Source of the DNA: Calliopum simillimum
Lineage: Eukaryota; Arthropoda; Insecta; Diptera; Lauxaniidae
Reading direction: 5' to 3'
Assembly: GCA_951812925.1 (NCBI GenBank)
Contig: OX638371.1
Coordinates: 115,467,124-115,531,123, forward strand
Length of the DNA stretch: 64,000 bases
This document shows, piece by piece, positions 21,180-33,189 of the stretch. The notes beneath the pieces are model-generated. The model was given only the letters and a program-made list of their open reading frames with translations, did not search any database and was not told the origin of the DNA. The first letter of the stretch is position 1, and each line of letters starts with the position of its first letter. Made by a program: the position numbers and the translations under genes.

Positions 21180-22780
21180 CTACACTCTCTGAGGGAAATG
21201 GTTGGATATTTGCTCTCCGCTGCAATGTAAGAGTGTAGTAGGTAGTTTCACTCACCAGATAATGAGCACAAAACTAGCAACAATTCGCCGTAGCGTTGCA
21301 CACGCATTTCGCCGCAAAAAAAGAAAATTTGTTTCATTTTCCATACATCTGTTTTATCTGACAAGTGAAGTGTCAACAAAATGGAAAATTGAAACAAAAT
21401 ACACAGCGGGGGGTACGTGTGTTGGTGGTGGCAAACATGTTCACCAACACTATCAAGTAAAAAAAAGAGACGCGCTCAGTATTAGTGCTAGCGGCAGCAA
21501 TGGAGCATTTGGGGAGCATAGTGCATGGAGTATGGGTTAGTGAGAGAGAGAGTTGCAGAGAGTTGACGTCGACGCGACGATGGGCGCCACACACAACGTT
21601 GCTGCTGCTGCTGCCCGCCAAGCTGCTTTGTGTGTTTCGTGGACTAGCAATGAGTTTCATTCATTGCATGGCTTTCAGTTTGAATTCAACTGTCAGCGTC
21701 GTCGTGTGGCACGAGTGGAAATCGAATCAAATGTGAAATAACAACAACAACAACACGAAGCAGCATTAAAAAAAATTAAAGGCTGTGCGTGTGTTTGTGT
21801 GTGTGCGCGAACTTCTAATAAAAACAATTAATTGAAAATATTTTGTGAATTTCGTTAAAAATTGCAATCAAAATAAAGCAATTTCGGAAAAAAATTTAAA
21901 AAAAAATTCAAGAAAAGTGCGTAAAAGTAATTGATAATTAAAAACGCATAATTAAGATTTATTGTGGTAATTAATGAAAAAATTAATATCACAGAGAACA
22001 AGTAGACAGTGGCGCAAAATTGATAAAATTGTGAATGAAAATGCATGAAAGCACAATTTTAATAAAACGATTAATTAATTAAATAAAAAATCTGTTTAAT
22101 TAAATTCAATTAAAATTTAATTTTTTGCCATTAACAAATAAAATCGATTTCTGTGATGAAAACTTACAACAACAACAACAATAGCAACCAAAAATATATC
22201 AAGAACGTACCTAGTGCGCTGAAGAAGCTACAAATTGTAATTTATTAATTTATAACACCCATTACAAGAACAACAAAAAGCATTATAAAAACGGGCGGCA
22301 ATAAAAGTTTTACCTTCTCAAACCCAACGCCTCGCTTCGCCAACCCCCTTCTCAAAAAAAAAAAAAAGAAAAAAGCCCCCTCAAGGAAACGTGCAAGGAA
22401 ATTTCACATATTTCGCATCCCTGCAAATTTCTTCATGCCCAGCACAGCGTTGAGTTTTTACGTAGTGACGAAAAACCCAACAAAAAATCCAACACAAAAA
22501 AAACAAAACCTTTAGCGCGCGCTGAAACTTTGCGGCAAAAGCTTAATAAGAAGCAAAAGTGGCTGGTAGAAGAACAACAACAAAAACAGCAACAATAACA
22601 AAAGCAACAACCATAACAAGTGTACAAGAAAACCGTTTTGTAAACATTGTTGTAGCAAGTTTTTAATGGCAGCAACAACAGCAACAACAACAACAACTTG
22701 AGAGATTTTTCTTACACCCCCATACAACAACAAAAACAATAAATAGTTCGAAGTAAAGTTAAAATAACGACCTTTACGTC
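21180..22780 (+). promoter_or_regulatory. candidate bab1 promoter / 5' non-coding exon island
   Basis: This 1.6-kb stretch differs from its AT-rich surroundings. It is higher in GC around 21240-21740, has GA-rich (gtgagagagagagttg), CTG-rich (gctgctgctgctgccc) and many CAA tracts, and few transposon signatures. It lies 4-5.6 kb upstream of a strong splice acceptor (26798-26799) that opens the bab1 coding exon, so at least one upstream non-coding exon must exist on the plus strand. This is the most exon-like place for it. No TATA box or single donor could be fixed. One possible donor is gtag|gtactg near 22808. Confidence 0.3.
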
Positions 22781-23165
22781 TCTGCCTTACGTCCTTCGTA
22801 CGTCTTTGCGTAGGTACTGTCCGTTGTATTTCCTGTTGTTATTGCTGTTGTTGTAATTTATTACATGTTTCTTCTTTAACGCTACAAAATATAAATAATA
22901 AATAAATAACGTTATATATGCAGATAACGGTACAATACGTGTGTGTGTGTGTGCACGTACGCATAGGATCCTTTTGCCTTGCTTGCTTGCTGTGTGCTTC
23001 TTTCGAAGGATATAAATATAAATTATAAATAAAGTAATAATAAATAAATAAAACAAAATAATGAAAATAAAGACGTGAAGGACGTAACGCAACGTAACGC
23101 GACTTCATTCTGTCATATTGTGACGCTACGTTACATACGAACGGTTATTTCGTTACGATAAGGCG
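22750..23165. repeat. cluster of acgt(t)ac-type motifs around a GT repeat
   Basis: Several forms of acgtaacg / cttacgtc occur at 22780-22812 and, as gacgtaacgcaacgtaacgc-type text, at 23070-23160, facing each other. A (GT)n tract at about 22939-22953 lies between. The flanking motifs are partly inverted (ttacgtccttc against gaaggacgtaa), suggesting a small TIR element of about 320-400 bp. Confidence 0.4.
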
Positions 23166-24780
23166 CATTGCCATTTTGTGTACCGAGAAGAAAAACGAAA
23201 AAACTCTGAAACAAATTAATATTTTATTTCATCTTCAATTGTAACACACAGTCAGTGCTTGCCGTATGATGAAATCGAAATCACGTGGATACAATACAAG
23301 AGCTCTCGAGAGAAAAATCGTACATGTGAAGCATAATTTTTTCTGAAACTTAAGGACTTTGTATTGCAATTAAAAGTTTTAATCAATTTAAAATGCATAA
23401 AGTTTATGAGATGTGAAAGTTAGTTATATGGGTAACACCACTTTTTTGTGTTTCCAGACCTCCTACAAATCTTAGGCTTGTTTCTTCGAAAACTTACTTT
23501 TAAATCCTAATAAATGTAAACTTTTCCAAGAAAGGTTTTACAAAAATGAAACCTTTTATTTTGCAAACGGACTGGAAAATATTTAATAATTTAAAAAAAT
23601 ATTTTTGGGGTTCTTTTTCCACGATTTTTTTGTAACGAAATATTTTATGGTGAGAAAAAATGTAATTTTGACAGTCCTGTTCCCATTTTTTTAGGAATTT
23701 AAAAATAGTGTCCCAGTTTTTCTTAAAAGAAAAGAAATTTGGTGGTGACCGTTCAATATTTTCTGTTGCGTTTTCTGCTGATGGATTGTGTTAGAATTGA
23801 TAAGGTTGGCCTGCATTCCTCTTATAATTGCTGGTTGGTAATGTTGGAGATGAAAGATAGCAACCCAACAGCAAATCAATAACGTCCCCCAACGTCATTA
23901 CTACAACCTTATCCACAAAATCAACTAACTTTTTCACAACCTTACCAAATATGATTCTGAAACACCAAATAAACCGAAACTATATAACATATATAAGAAA
24001 ATTTTCACAAACTACATATCGAGCCCTAACCGCCAAAAAGACTTAACTGACACGATTTCCGATCAAATTTTATAGCTGTAAAAAGTACCATTACGAAGTT
24101 ATAGCGAAAGCAAGTTTGTCTTTTGCACTACAATGTATGCAAATAAAATTCAAAAAAGCTTCTGTTGTAAAATTTGTTTTTTGTCGCTTGAGTCTTCTTG
24201 GCGGGTTAGGCTTGATATATTTGGCAAATTTAAAAATAAAAAAATATACAGAGTGAATAATGATGATATTACATTTTGGTGAATAAATTTCTTGCCTTAT
24301 TAGCGATTTCATAGCTAGAGAAATTGAGGTTTTTAACATGATCAGGTGACATCAATATTTTGAAGTGGCTTGCATTGTCTGTGAATCAAAAACATATAGA
24401 AAATATCTTTAGACCTTTGTTTCGAAATATTCGAGTTATCTGAGTAACTTGAAACATTTGGACTTAACGATTACCTACTGCGTCATTCATAGTTTGATTC
24501 AAATTGTTTGAAACCAAGTGTTAAGTGTCGATTTGAATATTTCATATTTGAATAATTAATTCACAGTCAACTAGTAAATAGAATTTAAGAAGTATTTTGA
24601 TTTAGCTGGAAAATCAAAAAAAGTGATGTTAAAGCTCATCAATCTCCAAACACTTGTGATCAGAGAATGTACAACTGGTTTCTCATCTGGGTTTCCAAAC
24701 GAATTGCACCACCTTTATCGGGTCTTTTTCAGAAAAATAGCTTATTTATTTTAATACCCACTTTAGAATTCACAGAAACT
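23166..24780. other. non-coding stretch, nothing recognised
   Basis: AT-rich DNA upstream of bab1 with no supported gene, RNA or repeat. Frames are short and not protein-like. Confidence 0.5.
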
Positions 24781-24788
24781 TATGTGAG

Positions 24789-24944
24789 TTAGAAAGACTC
24801 ATTTATATTCTCTATAAGTGTCCGGCATTGGCAAACAGAAGCAACGCTCTTCTGAGGAAACACTTTCTCAAAACAAAGAACAAGACTTCATCCCCTTTCT
24901 TGAAGCAATGCTCGTGCTACGCTAAAAAGCGCCCGAACTCATGA
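24789..24944 (+). pseudogene. possible LINE RT C-terminal fragment
   Basis: An open plus-strand reading begins LERLIYILYKCPALANRSNALL and ends at a TGA (24942-24944). The H/Y-x-L-x-x-CPAL-x-x-R pattern resembles the cysteine/histidine C-terminal motif of R1/Jockey-type LINE ORF2 proteins (HLLCxCPALxxxR). No RT motifs are found upstream, so this is at best a short remnant. Confidence 0.35.
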
Positions 24945-24949
24945 TGATG

Positions 24950-25352
24950 TTGATCTCATTCCACAGTGCATTTTCGTTGTAGTCGTAGTCATTACCGTCA
25001 ACGACGACGATGAGCTTGTCGCCATTCGTTATTTATTAATTATTAATATAAATAATATTAAATAATAAAACATTTTGCGACAGCGACAACGACAACAACA
25101 AAAGCGACAATAAAGTTCTTGTGTTCTCGGTTACGTAGTTTCGTAAGGCATATAGTGCGAGCAGAAAAGCAACAACAAAAATCATATTTTTTGGGCGCCC
25201 ACTTTACGAAAGCGTACGATGATGGTGCAAAATGGTCACAAGATTTAATTGGAATGAATGAATATGATAAAAATGTAAAAAAAAAAATAAAAATAAAAAC
25301 AGAACACAAACATGAAGTAAATGACGAAGAAAAATAACAATCATAATAAAAA

Positions 25353-25383
<31 letters not shown>

Positions 25384-25640
25384 ATAATTAAATTTAACGT
25401 ATACGTTGGCAAAAACCGAAATAAAACACTTAAACTGTAGAAGAATAAAAATATGAACGAAATAAATAAATAAATGAACGAAAAAACAAAAAAAAAAAAA
25501 ACAAAACAATAAATATTAATTAATAAAATTAAAGCTCAAGATAAAAACGTTTTAATAATAATTAAGAGTTTAAAAACAACAAAAAAGAAAAACAATTGAT
25601 TGAAACACAAAAATAACAATTGTGAATTAAATTACGTACA
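24950..25640. other. unique CAA/AAT-rich island upstream of bab1, no gene
   Basis: A short GC-richer patch (about 24960-25030 and 25080-25250, with gacaacgacaacaac) followed by (AAT)n and A-rich runs. It could be part of an untranslated exon or regulatory DNA of bab1. No splice signal decides this. Confidence 0.3.
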
Positions 25641-26797
25641 TACCTACTGTACTTGAGTACATATATATTTAATTCAGCACAGAAATCGAAGTTTATGCAT
25701 ATGGACTAAATTAAAAATGTTTTATTCTTAACTTTTATCATCTTAAAAATTTGCATAGGTTCAGGAAAATTCAGTTCGATTTACCATGTGTTCTTGTCAA
25801 GTGCACATGAGCATTAAGCTTATGTCGCTCTTTGCAGCTGAGATCATGCGCTCATGAAGTTTCAAATGCCATTAAGTGCTTTTTCTCTAAAGTGAACTGT
25901 ATGAGGCCGTTTATGAAAAGTGAACGTTTTTCTTTAATTTACATCCACCTACTGCCATGTAGGAAATCGTAAGATTTTCCACAACAAACTTCTCCAGAAT
26001 TCGATTTTATTTAATAATTCTGAAGCATCGACTGAACTCGTCTGTCGATTTTAAATTCATATCCATAGCAATCTTAACGAGGAAAATCGACAGATGAACT
26101 TCCACCTCCTTAAAGGTCTTACGTAAGTTATATGCGGCCCCTCATCAGTGATGACAAAATAGTCGAAGCAAAATCAAAGCTTTTAGCATGTACTTTAGGT
26201 ATAGTAAGCAATTGTTGCAAACCAGCTAGCATTCCAGCTTAACTGACGCTGACCTTCTCATTAAGGGAAAGGTTTTAGAAAGTGTTATAAAAAAAAGAGA
26301 GAGCCAGATGATATATAAGGATGGTAGCTGAGTTTAAAACTTTCGTACTTGCATATACAAAATGAGAAGAATAGTTGGAGGTCAGACTAACTGCATGAGG
26401 TTTGGTATCTATTGCTTGTTGCTTTCAAACGCAGTAACAACAACACATTACAAGCATTTCTCCCAATAGTATATTTCTCATTTTTAAGCACAAGCATAAC
26501 TCTGATTTTGTCTCTTAAGCCTGACTCGTAATATTTCAACTCCGATTTTGCGCATTTTATAAGTTCTTACTAATGTTGTGTGGAGGAGTTTACGCTTGAT
26601 AGGCCAGATTAATTGGTTATTCTTTTTTAGAAAAAATATTACATGTGAATGTTTCTTTAAAACAAAGAGTCTTTGTAGTTATCGATTTTGTTAGTATTCC
26701 GAGATCTATGCAAATTTTTTGTCCAAGGACTTATTTTTAAAAGGGATATCAAAAATAGGTTTCAGACATTAAAAATTATCCATTTTTCTTTTGTTTC
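25641..26797 (+). other. presumed bab1 intron, no gene
   Basis: Non-coding DNA directly before the acceptor of the bab1 coding exon. It ends in a pyrimidine-rich tract (ttttcttttgtttcag). No transposon or RNA gene is recognised. Confidence 0.5.
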
Positions 26798-26799
26798 AG
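26798..26799 (+). other. splice acceptor of the bab1 coding exon
   Basis: tttttcttttgtttcag|aataaag has a long T-rich tract ending in AG, about 514 bases before the start codon, inside untranslated sequence. It implies a separate upstream 5' exon. Confidence 0.6.
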
Positions 26800-29266
26800 A
26801 ATAAAGTGCGTACAATTTTTAATAAAAATTAAGAAAGACTTAAACTAAAACCATAAAAAAGTATTTCATAATCTTAAAAGTTTAAATTTTAAAAACAAAA
26901 ATAGAAAAGAAAAGGAAATGTTGTAAAAGAGACCTTTTCAAAAGTATGAAAGTGAAATCGGAATTGTAGAAAACTTAGCTACAAAAAGTAGCTCAACTTG
27001 AACGCACATAAAACAATATAAAGAAAGGCAATCGAGCTAAATCTTACTGAGAATAAAAGTGTAGTTCTTCTGAAGAAAGACAAAAAAAAAATAAAAAAAA
27101 ATAAAAAACCAAAGCTTAAAGAAAGAAGCTTTCTTAATATCGTTCTATTCATAGACTTTCCTTCGTAATCCCACGTAATGTGGCCTCCCCGAATGAAACC
27201 AAAAACTATAACACTAACCGGTAAATTTTGAAAACAGTAATTCTCTAAAGAAACATTAAAAAATTGCTACATTAAGTGAAATTGGTAACTTCAATAAGAA
27301 AAAGGAAACAACCATGGATATGACAAAGGACATTATAGATTTCACACAAAAGCTACAAACCTCTATACCAGAGCTAGAAACAGAGTACAACAATGAACGG
27401 TTGTCTGCAACGGAATTTAAAGCAAACATTAAATCTGAAGAAGCTCCAAGGACATCATCACCAATACCTACAGCGTCAACAATACTCCCTGTAGAAACTG
27501 ATTTTGTGGAGAATAGAACTGAGAATTCACAACTGAATATGGCAGTTGCCTCTAATTTGCATACTAAGGAAACAAATGTTGTAGAAACATTCACAAATCA
27601 TTTTTCTGCAACCGGGGACTTAACACCACCACCACGCCCACTGACATCCAGCGAAGTTGTGGGCATGGGTACATCATTGGATGATCCCGATTTACATATC
27701 GATTTGCCACTAAAGAAGTCACATTCATTGCCTTCTTCACCTAATCATATGCTGAAATCCAATGTGTTGCCATCGGCAGCGGCGGCTGCTAAACTTTTCG
27801 AATTTGGTGGACGTCATAGCAACAGCACTACCACGAGTAAAATAGTTGCAACATCCAATTTACTGGGTGGTGGCAACGCTAAAACCAAACCCAGCGCAGC
27901 TATATCAACTGCGGCAAATCAACAGTTTTGCTTGCGCTGGAATAATTACCAGAGTAATTTGACTAACGTATTCGATGAACTGCTACAGAATGAATCCTTT
28001 GTCGATGTCACACTAGCCTGTGAGGGTCAATCGATCAAGGCACACAAAATGGTGCTCTCCGCTTGTTCACCATACTTTCAGGCGCTCTTCTACGATAATC
28101 CCTGTCAGCATCCGATTATCATCATGCGTGATGTCCGCTGGCAGGAGCTAAAAGCTATCATGGAGTTTATGTACAAGGGTGAGATTAACGTTAGTCAGGA
28201 TCAAATCAATCCATTGTTAAAAGTCGCCGAAATGCTGAAAATACGCGGTCTCGCCGAAGTCAATGCGGGTGCTGGCTCTGGTGTTGCGGCACACCCGATG
28301 GTACCGCAACAGCGAATGACCGTTTTCGATGAGCCGGATCCAGATGATCCGGACGATGAGGAAGATGATATTGGCTATAGCTTGGCAAAACGTGCACGCC
28401 TGATGCGTGAAATAGAGGAGCAGGAGAAATTCAAATTGAGCATCCATCAGCGTGCACGCAAACGTTCACGCGATGGCATGTTAATTGAGGAGAATCTAGA
28501 ACGCTTAGTTGCATCACGTCGTAGTCGTTCAAATACACCATTGTCATCTATTCACACTGGCGGCCCCATAATTAGAAATATTCGCCATGCTGTCAACGAT
28601 GTCGAGGATGTTACCAATAATACAGATGCCATGTCACCACCATCGCCAATACCACCACCGGCAGTTTCCATGACCGCTCAGACAATTGTGCGCAATCCGT
28701 TTGCTTCACCAAACCCGACAACAACACCAACACCAAACACTTCCACCAGTGGCGGCACTTCCTCCACCACTAACAATTCATCGCTTGTGGCCACCACATC
28801 TTCATCTGCATCCTCAGCATCTGTACATCGTCCTTCTACTGCTGCATCGTCATCACCACCACCCTCCGCTCATTCCACCAGCAGTATTAATGGCCCATTG
28901 GCATCACCAGCAGCTGCCAACAACAATGGCGCTTCTTCCTCCTCCTCCTCCGCCCATCAAATGCAATCGCATCATCATCCCACACATTCCGCTGCTGCTG
29001 CCGCTGCGTTGGTCAACTCCCATCATCCACATCATTCACACCATGGCGCACTTGCTGCACAGCAGTTAGCGGCACAGCATCAACTACACGCCGCGGCACA
29101 ATCACACGCAGCTATGGCCTCGGCGCTGGGTGCCTCATTGGCAGCAGCTGCTGCGGGTGGCGGCGGGAGTGGTGGCAGCTCAGGTGCAAGTGGCGCTGGA
29201 ACAACGCATCACGACGACATGGAAATTAAACCAGAAATTGCAGAAATGATACGCGAAGAAGAAAGG
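26800..29266 (+). other. bab1 exon (5' UTR plus first coding part)
   Basis: The exon runs from the acceptor at 26798-26799 to the donor gtaagt at 29267-29272. It holds about 514 bases of A-rich 5' UTR and 1953 coding bases. The acceptor side is predicted from the sequence alone. The donor side is supported by the end of recognisable protein. Confidence 0.65.
27314..29266 (+). CDS. bab1: Bric-a-brac 1 BTB transcription factor, N-terminal 651 residues (partial)
   Basis: This is the first coding exon of bab1, a nuclear BTB-psq transcription factor that in Drosophila patterns leg and antennal segments, the ovary and abdominal pigmentation. The ATG at 27314 sits in a good context (acaaccATGG). 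Residues 1-203 are Ser/Thr-rich linker. Residues 204-317 are the BTB/POZ domain (QFCLRWNNYQ…HKMVLSACSPYF…GEINVSQDQ). An acidic run follows at 339-352, then basic patches KRAR (359-362) and RARKRSR (380-386), possible nuclear signals. Next come Pro/Ser/His/Ala-rich stretches and a conserved end, DMEIKPEIAEMIREEER. TIVRNPFASPNP (457-468) and this end are shared with Drosophila Bab1 rather than Bab2. The exon ends in phase 0 at agg|gtaagt. The psq DNA-binding domain is on later exons outside the window. Bab2 is the main alternative. Confidence 0.92.
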
Positions 29267-29272
29267 GTAAGT
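29267..29272 (+). other. splice donor after the bab1 BTB exon
   Basis: gaaagg|gtaagt is a near-perfect donor, placed in phase 0 right after …EEER, where Drosophila Bab1 continues on the next exon. Reading through would add only two residues before a stop. Confidence 0.85.
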
Positions 29273-30965
29273 TGAAGAGTGAGAAGACTCACTTAAGATA
29301 TATATTTTCTTAACTTTAAGATAAATTTCATAGAATTTACAAGATTGAGCGTATCCGATGGGTAGTTTTGTGGGTGTGGGGAATAGAGCGAGCGAAGAAA
29401 GTAATAAGAAAACTAAGCAAAAAGAGTTAAGACTTTTTGTTTAATGCAAAGAAGTTTAATTGGATTTGTATACGCGGTATTGATTTGTCTTCCGTTTAAA
29501 TTGATTTCCTATGGAAATGTTGGCCTTAGCGTGAATAGCAATCATTTAAATACGAAGAGGAACAAATGGAGCTGGGATAATTTTAATAGTGCAAAGGTAT
29601 AAAAAACATCGGCTGGTTTTTATTCTGACTAATAAAAAGTCAAAGGCTTTCTTCATGTATTTGGTGATTCCTGAAAAGTATGACGTAAAGTTAAAGAAAT
29701 ATTTTGGAAATAAATAAAGCTGTGTAAAATTTTATCCATTCTGTGTAAAAGGGAAACCGCAAAGTACTGTGTAAAAAAGTGCACTCAACAATTTTCCAAA
29801 TTCTCCCACCAATGTATAAACTCTGAGAGGATTTGACACATTGCTGAGTCAAGTTTTCCTATCTCCCTGCTGTGCTCAGCACACAAAATATGTTTTTACT
29901 ATCTTTTTTGAGAATTCAGTTCACTTAAAATTTTATTAAAATCGGTGTAGCAGTTTAGTCGTTCACTAAAGACAAAAAGTTTTTAAAATCCTTCTTTGGG
30001 GCTTAGTCTGTCTACATAATGAAATTTATCCAAATCGGTCTATAGGCTTAGACGTGACACCGTGGACTAGCCTTTGCAGCTTGTTTTGTGCATTGATACC
30101 TGTTCGTTGCATTATTGTAGTCATCTATACAACTGTTCCATGTGATATCATGAGGAAATGGCTAGATTGATCTGTTCGTCAAAATTGCCCCGTAGAATAG
30201 ATATTCTTATACTACGTTTCTACCGTAGACTTATGAGGTGATTAAATGCTGTTTCGAGACTTAGCCATTAATCTGGGCATAAATCCAACGGCTTACCATA
30301 CAAAAATAATTCTATTTCTGCCGAGATTTATTTTAAAGCAGCAGGCCTACCAATTTCGGCTATTTTCGAAAAATTGGCACCTGTTAACTTTGACAACAGG
30401 CATAAAATTTAATTAAAAACAAAGAAAATGGAAGATAAATATTAAGAAGAAAAGAAAAAATAGCTTTCATTTTGCCACTTATAACACTTGTAGTTGAAAA
30501 TAAATCTCTTTCGGCCGCACAGTGGCGCAAAATTGATTTTTTTTTTATTAAAATCAACTTTACGACCATAATAATCAAGCGATTGAAAAGTAATTTTTTA
30601 ACAGTCTTTGTTAATGAATTTTCTATTAATCTTTCTAGCCAGATTTCTTATTTTGCTCTTTCATTCAAGATGGCGGTTCCAAAATGGCGGAGAAAAAAAA
30701 TGAAAGCCAGGAGGATAATTTAAATCTAAAATAAAATAGATAAGAAAAAAAAAAAAAATTAAGTTACAATCGCTGTTATGACCGGAAGTGGATTTTAACA
30801 AAAAAGTCGCTTTTGCGCCATTTTGGACCGGTGGAATTGGATCTGAGGTCAGCCTCGAATTTAGGGTATGAACATTTTCATTAGGATTGTTTTAAAATAT
30901 GAAGTTGCTTGGATTTTCGCTCCCACCGTATCGAAATATTCTCTTTGATGTAAGTAAGCACCATA
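29273..30965. other. intronic stretch, little recognised
   Basis: Mostly unremarkable AT-rich DNA. Around 30520-30830 there are blocks such as cacagtggcgcaaaattg and ttttgcgccattttgg that could be the ends of a small TIR element, but their match is too short to call. Confidence 0.4.
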
Positions 30966-32288
30966 CAGTGGCTCACAAAAGTATTCGGAATTTGAAAATT
31001 TTTTAAAGAATCATAAAATTTTTTAATAACGAATAAATTTTTTTTGAATCACTCTTAATAATTATAACTCGGTAAAAATCTAGTTTTATTTATTAAAAGC
31101 AACTTTCCTCAAATGTTACTTAAAAATGTAAAAAAGAGCTTATAAGCAAAATCTTACTTAAATTCAATATACAAAAGTATTCGGAATTTTAAAAAATATG
31201 GCAATATCTTAAAGACGAAATCAAAGAATAATCCAAAAGTATTGGCGACACTCTTAAAATTCAATTTACAGTTAGTTTGCGGTAGCTCAGTTTTCATTTG
31301 TCAGTTTTTTTTTAAACAAAAGACTTGGTTTTTTAGAAAAAGTAGGATGGGAAGAAAATCAGAAGAAACCACACTTAAATAAAAAAATTTTAAAGCGTGA
31401 GGACGGAAAACCCTTAAGGATATCACAAGCTGTGTCGGATGAAGTATTTAGGCTATAAACAGCATTATGGAAAGAAAAAAGTTCCAAAATTCACAACGCT
31501 TTGGTAGATTATCGAAACTGGGCATTCGAGACAGGTCGGATATCTTACGAAAAACTTAAATTCAACCACGTACTTCAGCAGTGGACATTACTAGAAGCCT
31601 CACCAAATATAATGGAGTAAACGTCAGTGATGAAACTGATCGCCATACACTCAGAAATGCTAATTGTAATGGAAGAACTCAACGTTCCAAACCATTTATA
31701 AGTACGGCTAACCGCAAAAAGAGCAAAAATTCCTAGTTTCGATAACCTACCAGAGCGTTGTGAATTATGTAACTTTTTTCTTTCTATAATGCTGTGTATA
31801 GTCTAAATACTTCATCCGGCACAGCTTGTGATCTCCTTAAGGGTTTACCGTCCTCACGCTTTAAAATTTTTTTATTTAAGTGTGGTTTCTTCTGATTTTC
31901 TTCCCATCCTACTTTTTCTAAAAAACCAAGTCTTTTGTTTAAATAAAATCTGACAAATGAAAACTGAGCTACCGCAAACTAACTGTAAATTGAATTTTAA
32001 AAGTGTCGCCAATACTTTTGGATTATTCTTTAATTTCGTCTTTAAGATATTGCCATATTTTTTAAAATTCCGAATACTTTTGTGTATTGAATTTAAGTAA
32101 GATTTTGCTTATAAGCTCTTTTTTACATTTTTAAGTAACATTTTAGGAAAGTTTCTTTTAATAAATAAAACTAGATTTTTACCGAGTTATAATTATTAAG
32201 AGTGATTCAAAAAAAATTTATTCGTTATTAAAAAATTTTATGATTCTTTAAAAAATTTTCAAATTCCGAATACTTTTGTAAGCCACTG
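30966..32288. mobile_element. Tc1-like element with 550-bp inverted repeats
   Basis: 1323 bp flanked by TA (30964-30965 and 32289-32290), with ends cagtggctcacaaaagtatt and its complement. The left arm (30966 to about 31515) is repeated in inverted order at about 31740-32288. The middle, about 31517-31735, is single-copy. Its plus-strand reading in the frame starting at TRSLTKYNGVNVSDETD resembles the N-terminal DNA-binding region of Tc1 transposases, ending in a TANRKKR-type motif. The right side of the transposase has been replaced by an inverted copy of the left end, so the element cannot make a catalytic domain. Confidence 0.85.
31560..31735 (+). pseudogene. Tc1 transposase N-terminal remnant
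   Basis: The plus-strand frame reads TRSLTKYNGVNVSDETDRHTLR and then NGRTQRSKPFISTANRKKR, with no stops over about 45 codons. This resembles the second helix-turn-helix and the GRPRKKPxLSxxNRKKRL region of Tc1 transposases. No DDE catalytic region follows, because the inverted arm begins. Confidence 0.65.
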
Positions 32289-32792
32289 TATAAAATTTGG
32301 ACCATTTCAGAAACATATGAAGCATTCCTAATCATTTGAAAAACCGAAAAGTGGTAGTGAATACGGAAAATTTTTCGTCTTATATGGATTTCGCAGGGCT
32401 TAATTCAAGTCTGCAATTTATTTTTCCGTAAGCTCTGAAGTTTTGATGATATTGTCCATTCAAGTTAGAAAATTAGGATACGAAATGGAATGCCCAATGT
32501 CTCCAAAATTACAGAACTTACCAAGAAAGAAATTGGAGATTCGAATTTAGCGGCTCAAAATCTGTACAAAAAGTTGAACAGTTTAACTTTCGAAATACAT
32601 TTTTTTTTTCCAAAATTCGGGACCACTTTTCGATTCTTAAAATGGTTTTTTTTTTTGAAAAAAGCTTATGCTTAATGGGATAACCCTTTAACACTTAGTA
32701 TGTTGCTTCGAAAGGGGAGGCAGTAGAGTAAGAATGAGGAGTAGGGAAGAGGAGTATTTCTTAAAAATTAGTTAATTTTTTTGGAGTTACAA

Positions 32793-33186
32793 TAGCCGTG
32801 TTTCTTTTGACGCGTATATACAATTGTGGATATTTTTAAATTGCAATAACTCATGAACAGCGAGTCGCACAATAAAAACTCTAAGGAACTTTTTTATGGA
32901 GGATCACGTTCTCTACAAAAAGTTTTCATTTTATATTTTAAAAAATTTGCCTTTTAAGAGTTATTCTATAAAAACTGGTTAAGCGCCGATAAACGGCAAA
33001 AAGTCACATTTTTTTCAATAACTTCTAAATAACTATTTTTTTTTTTTACAAAAAATTTAAATTATTTGTAGAGCATGTGGTTCTCCCTGAAAAAGACCCT
33101 TCGAATTTTTATCGTACGACTCACCATAAGTTATCGCTATTTGAAAAATACCACAATTGTATATACGCGTCAAAAGAAGCACGGAT
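32793..33186. mobile_element. MITE, about 390 bp
   Basis: Long terminal inverted repeats: ccgtgtttcttttgacgcgt at the left and, inverted, the same block with one change at the right, then atatacaattgtgg on both sides. The interior is AT-rich and non-coding. The target duplication is unclear. Confidence 0.75.
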
Positions 33187-33189
33187 AAT

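Noticed and set aside
27256..27594. 112-codon frame antisense to bab1
   Set aside because: It overlaps the bab1 coding exon on the opposite strand and is explained by its composition.
28686..29069. 127-codon frame within bab1 in another frame
   Set aside because: It is a His/Pro/Leu-rich shadow of the repetitive C-terminal part of the bab1 exon.
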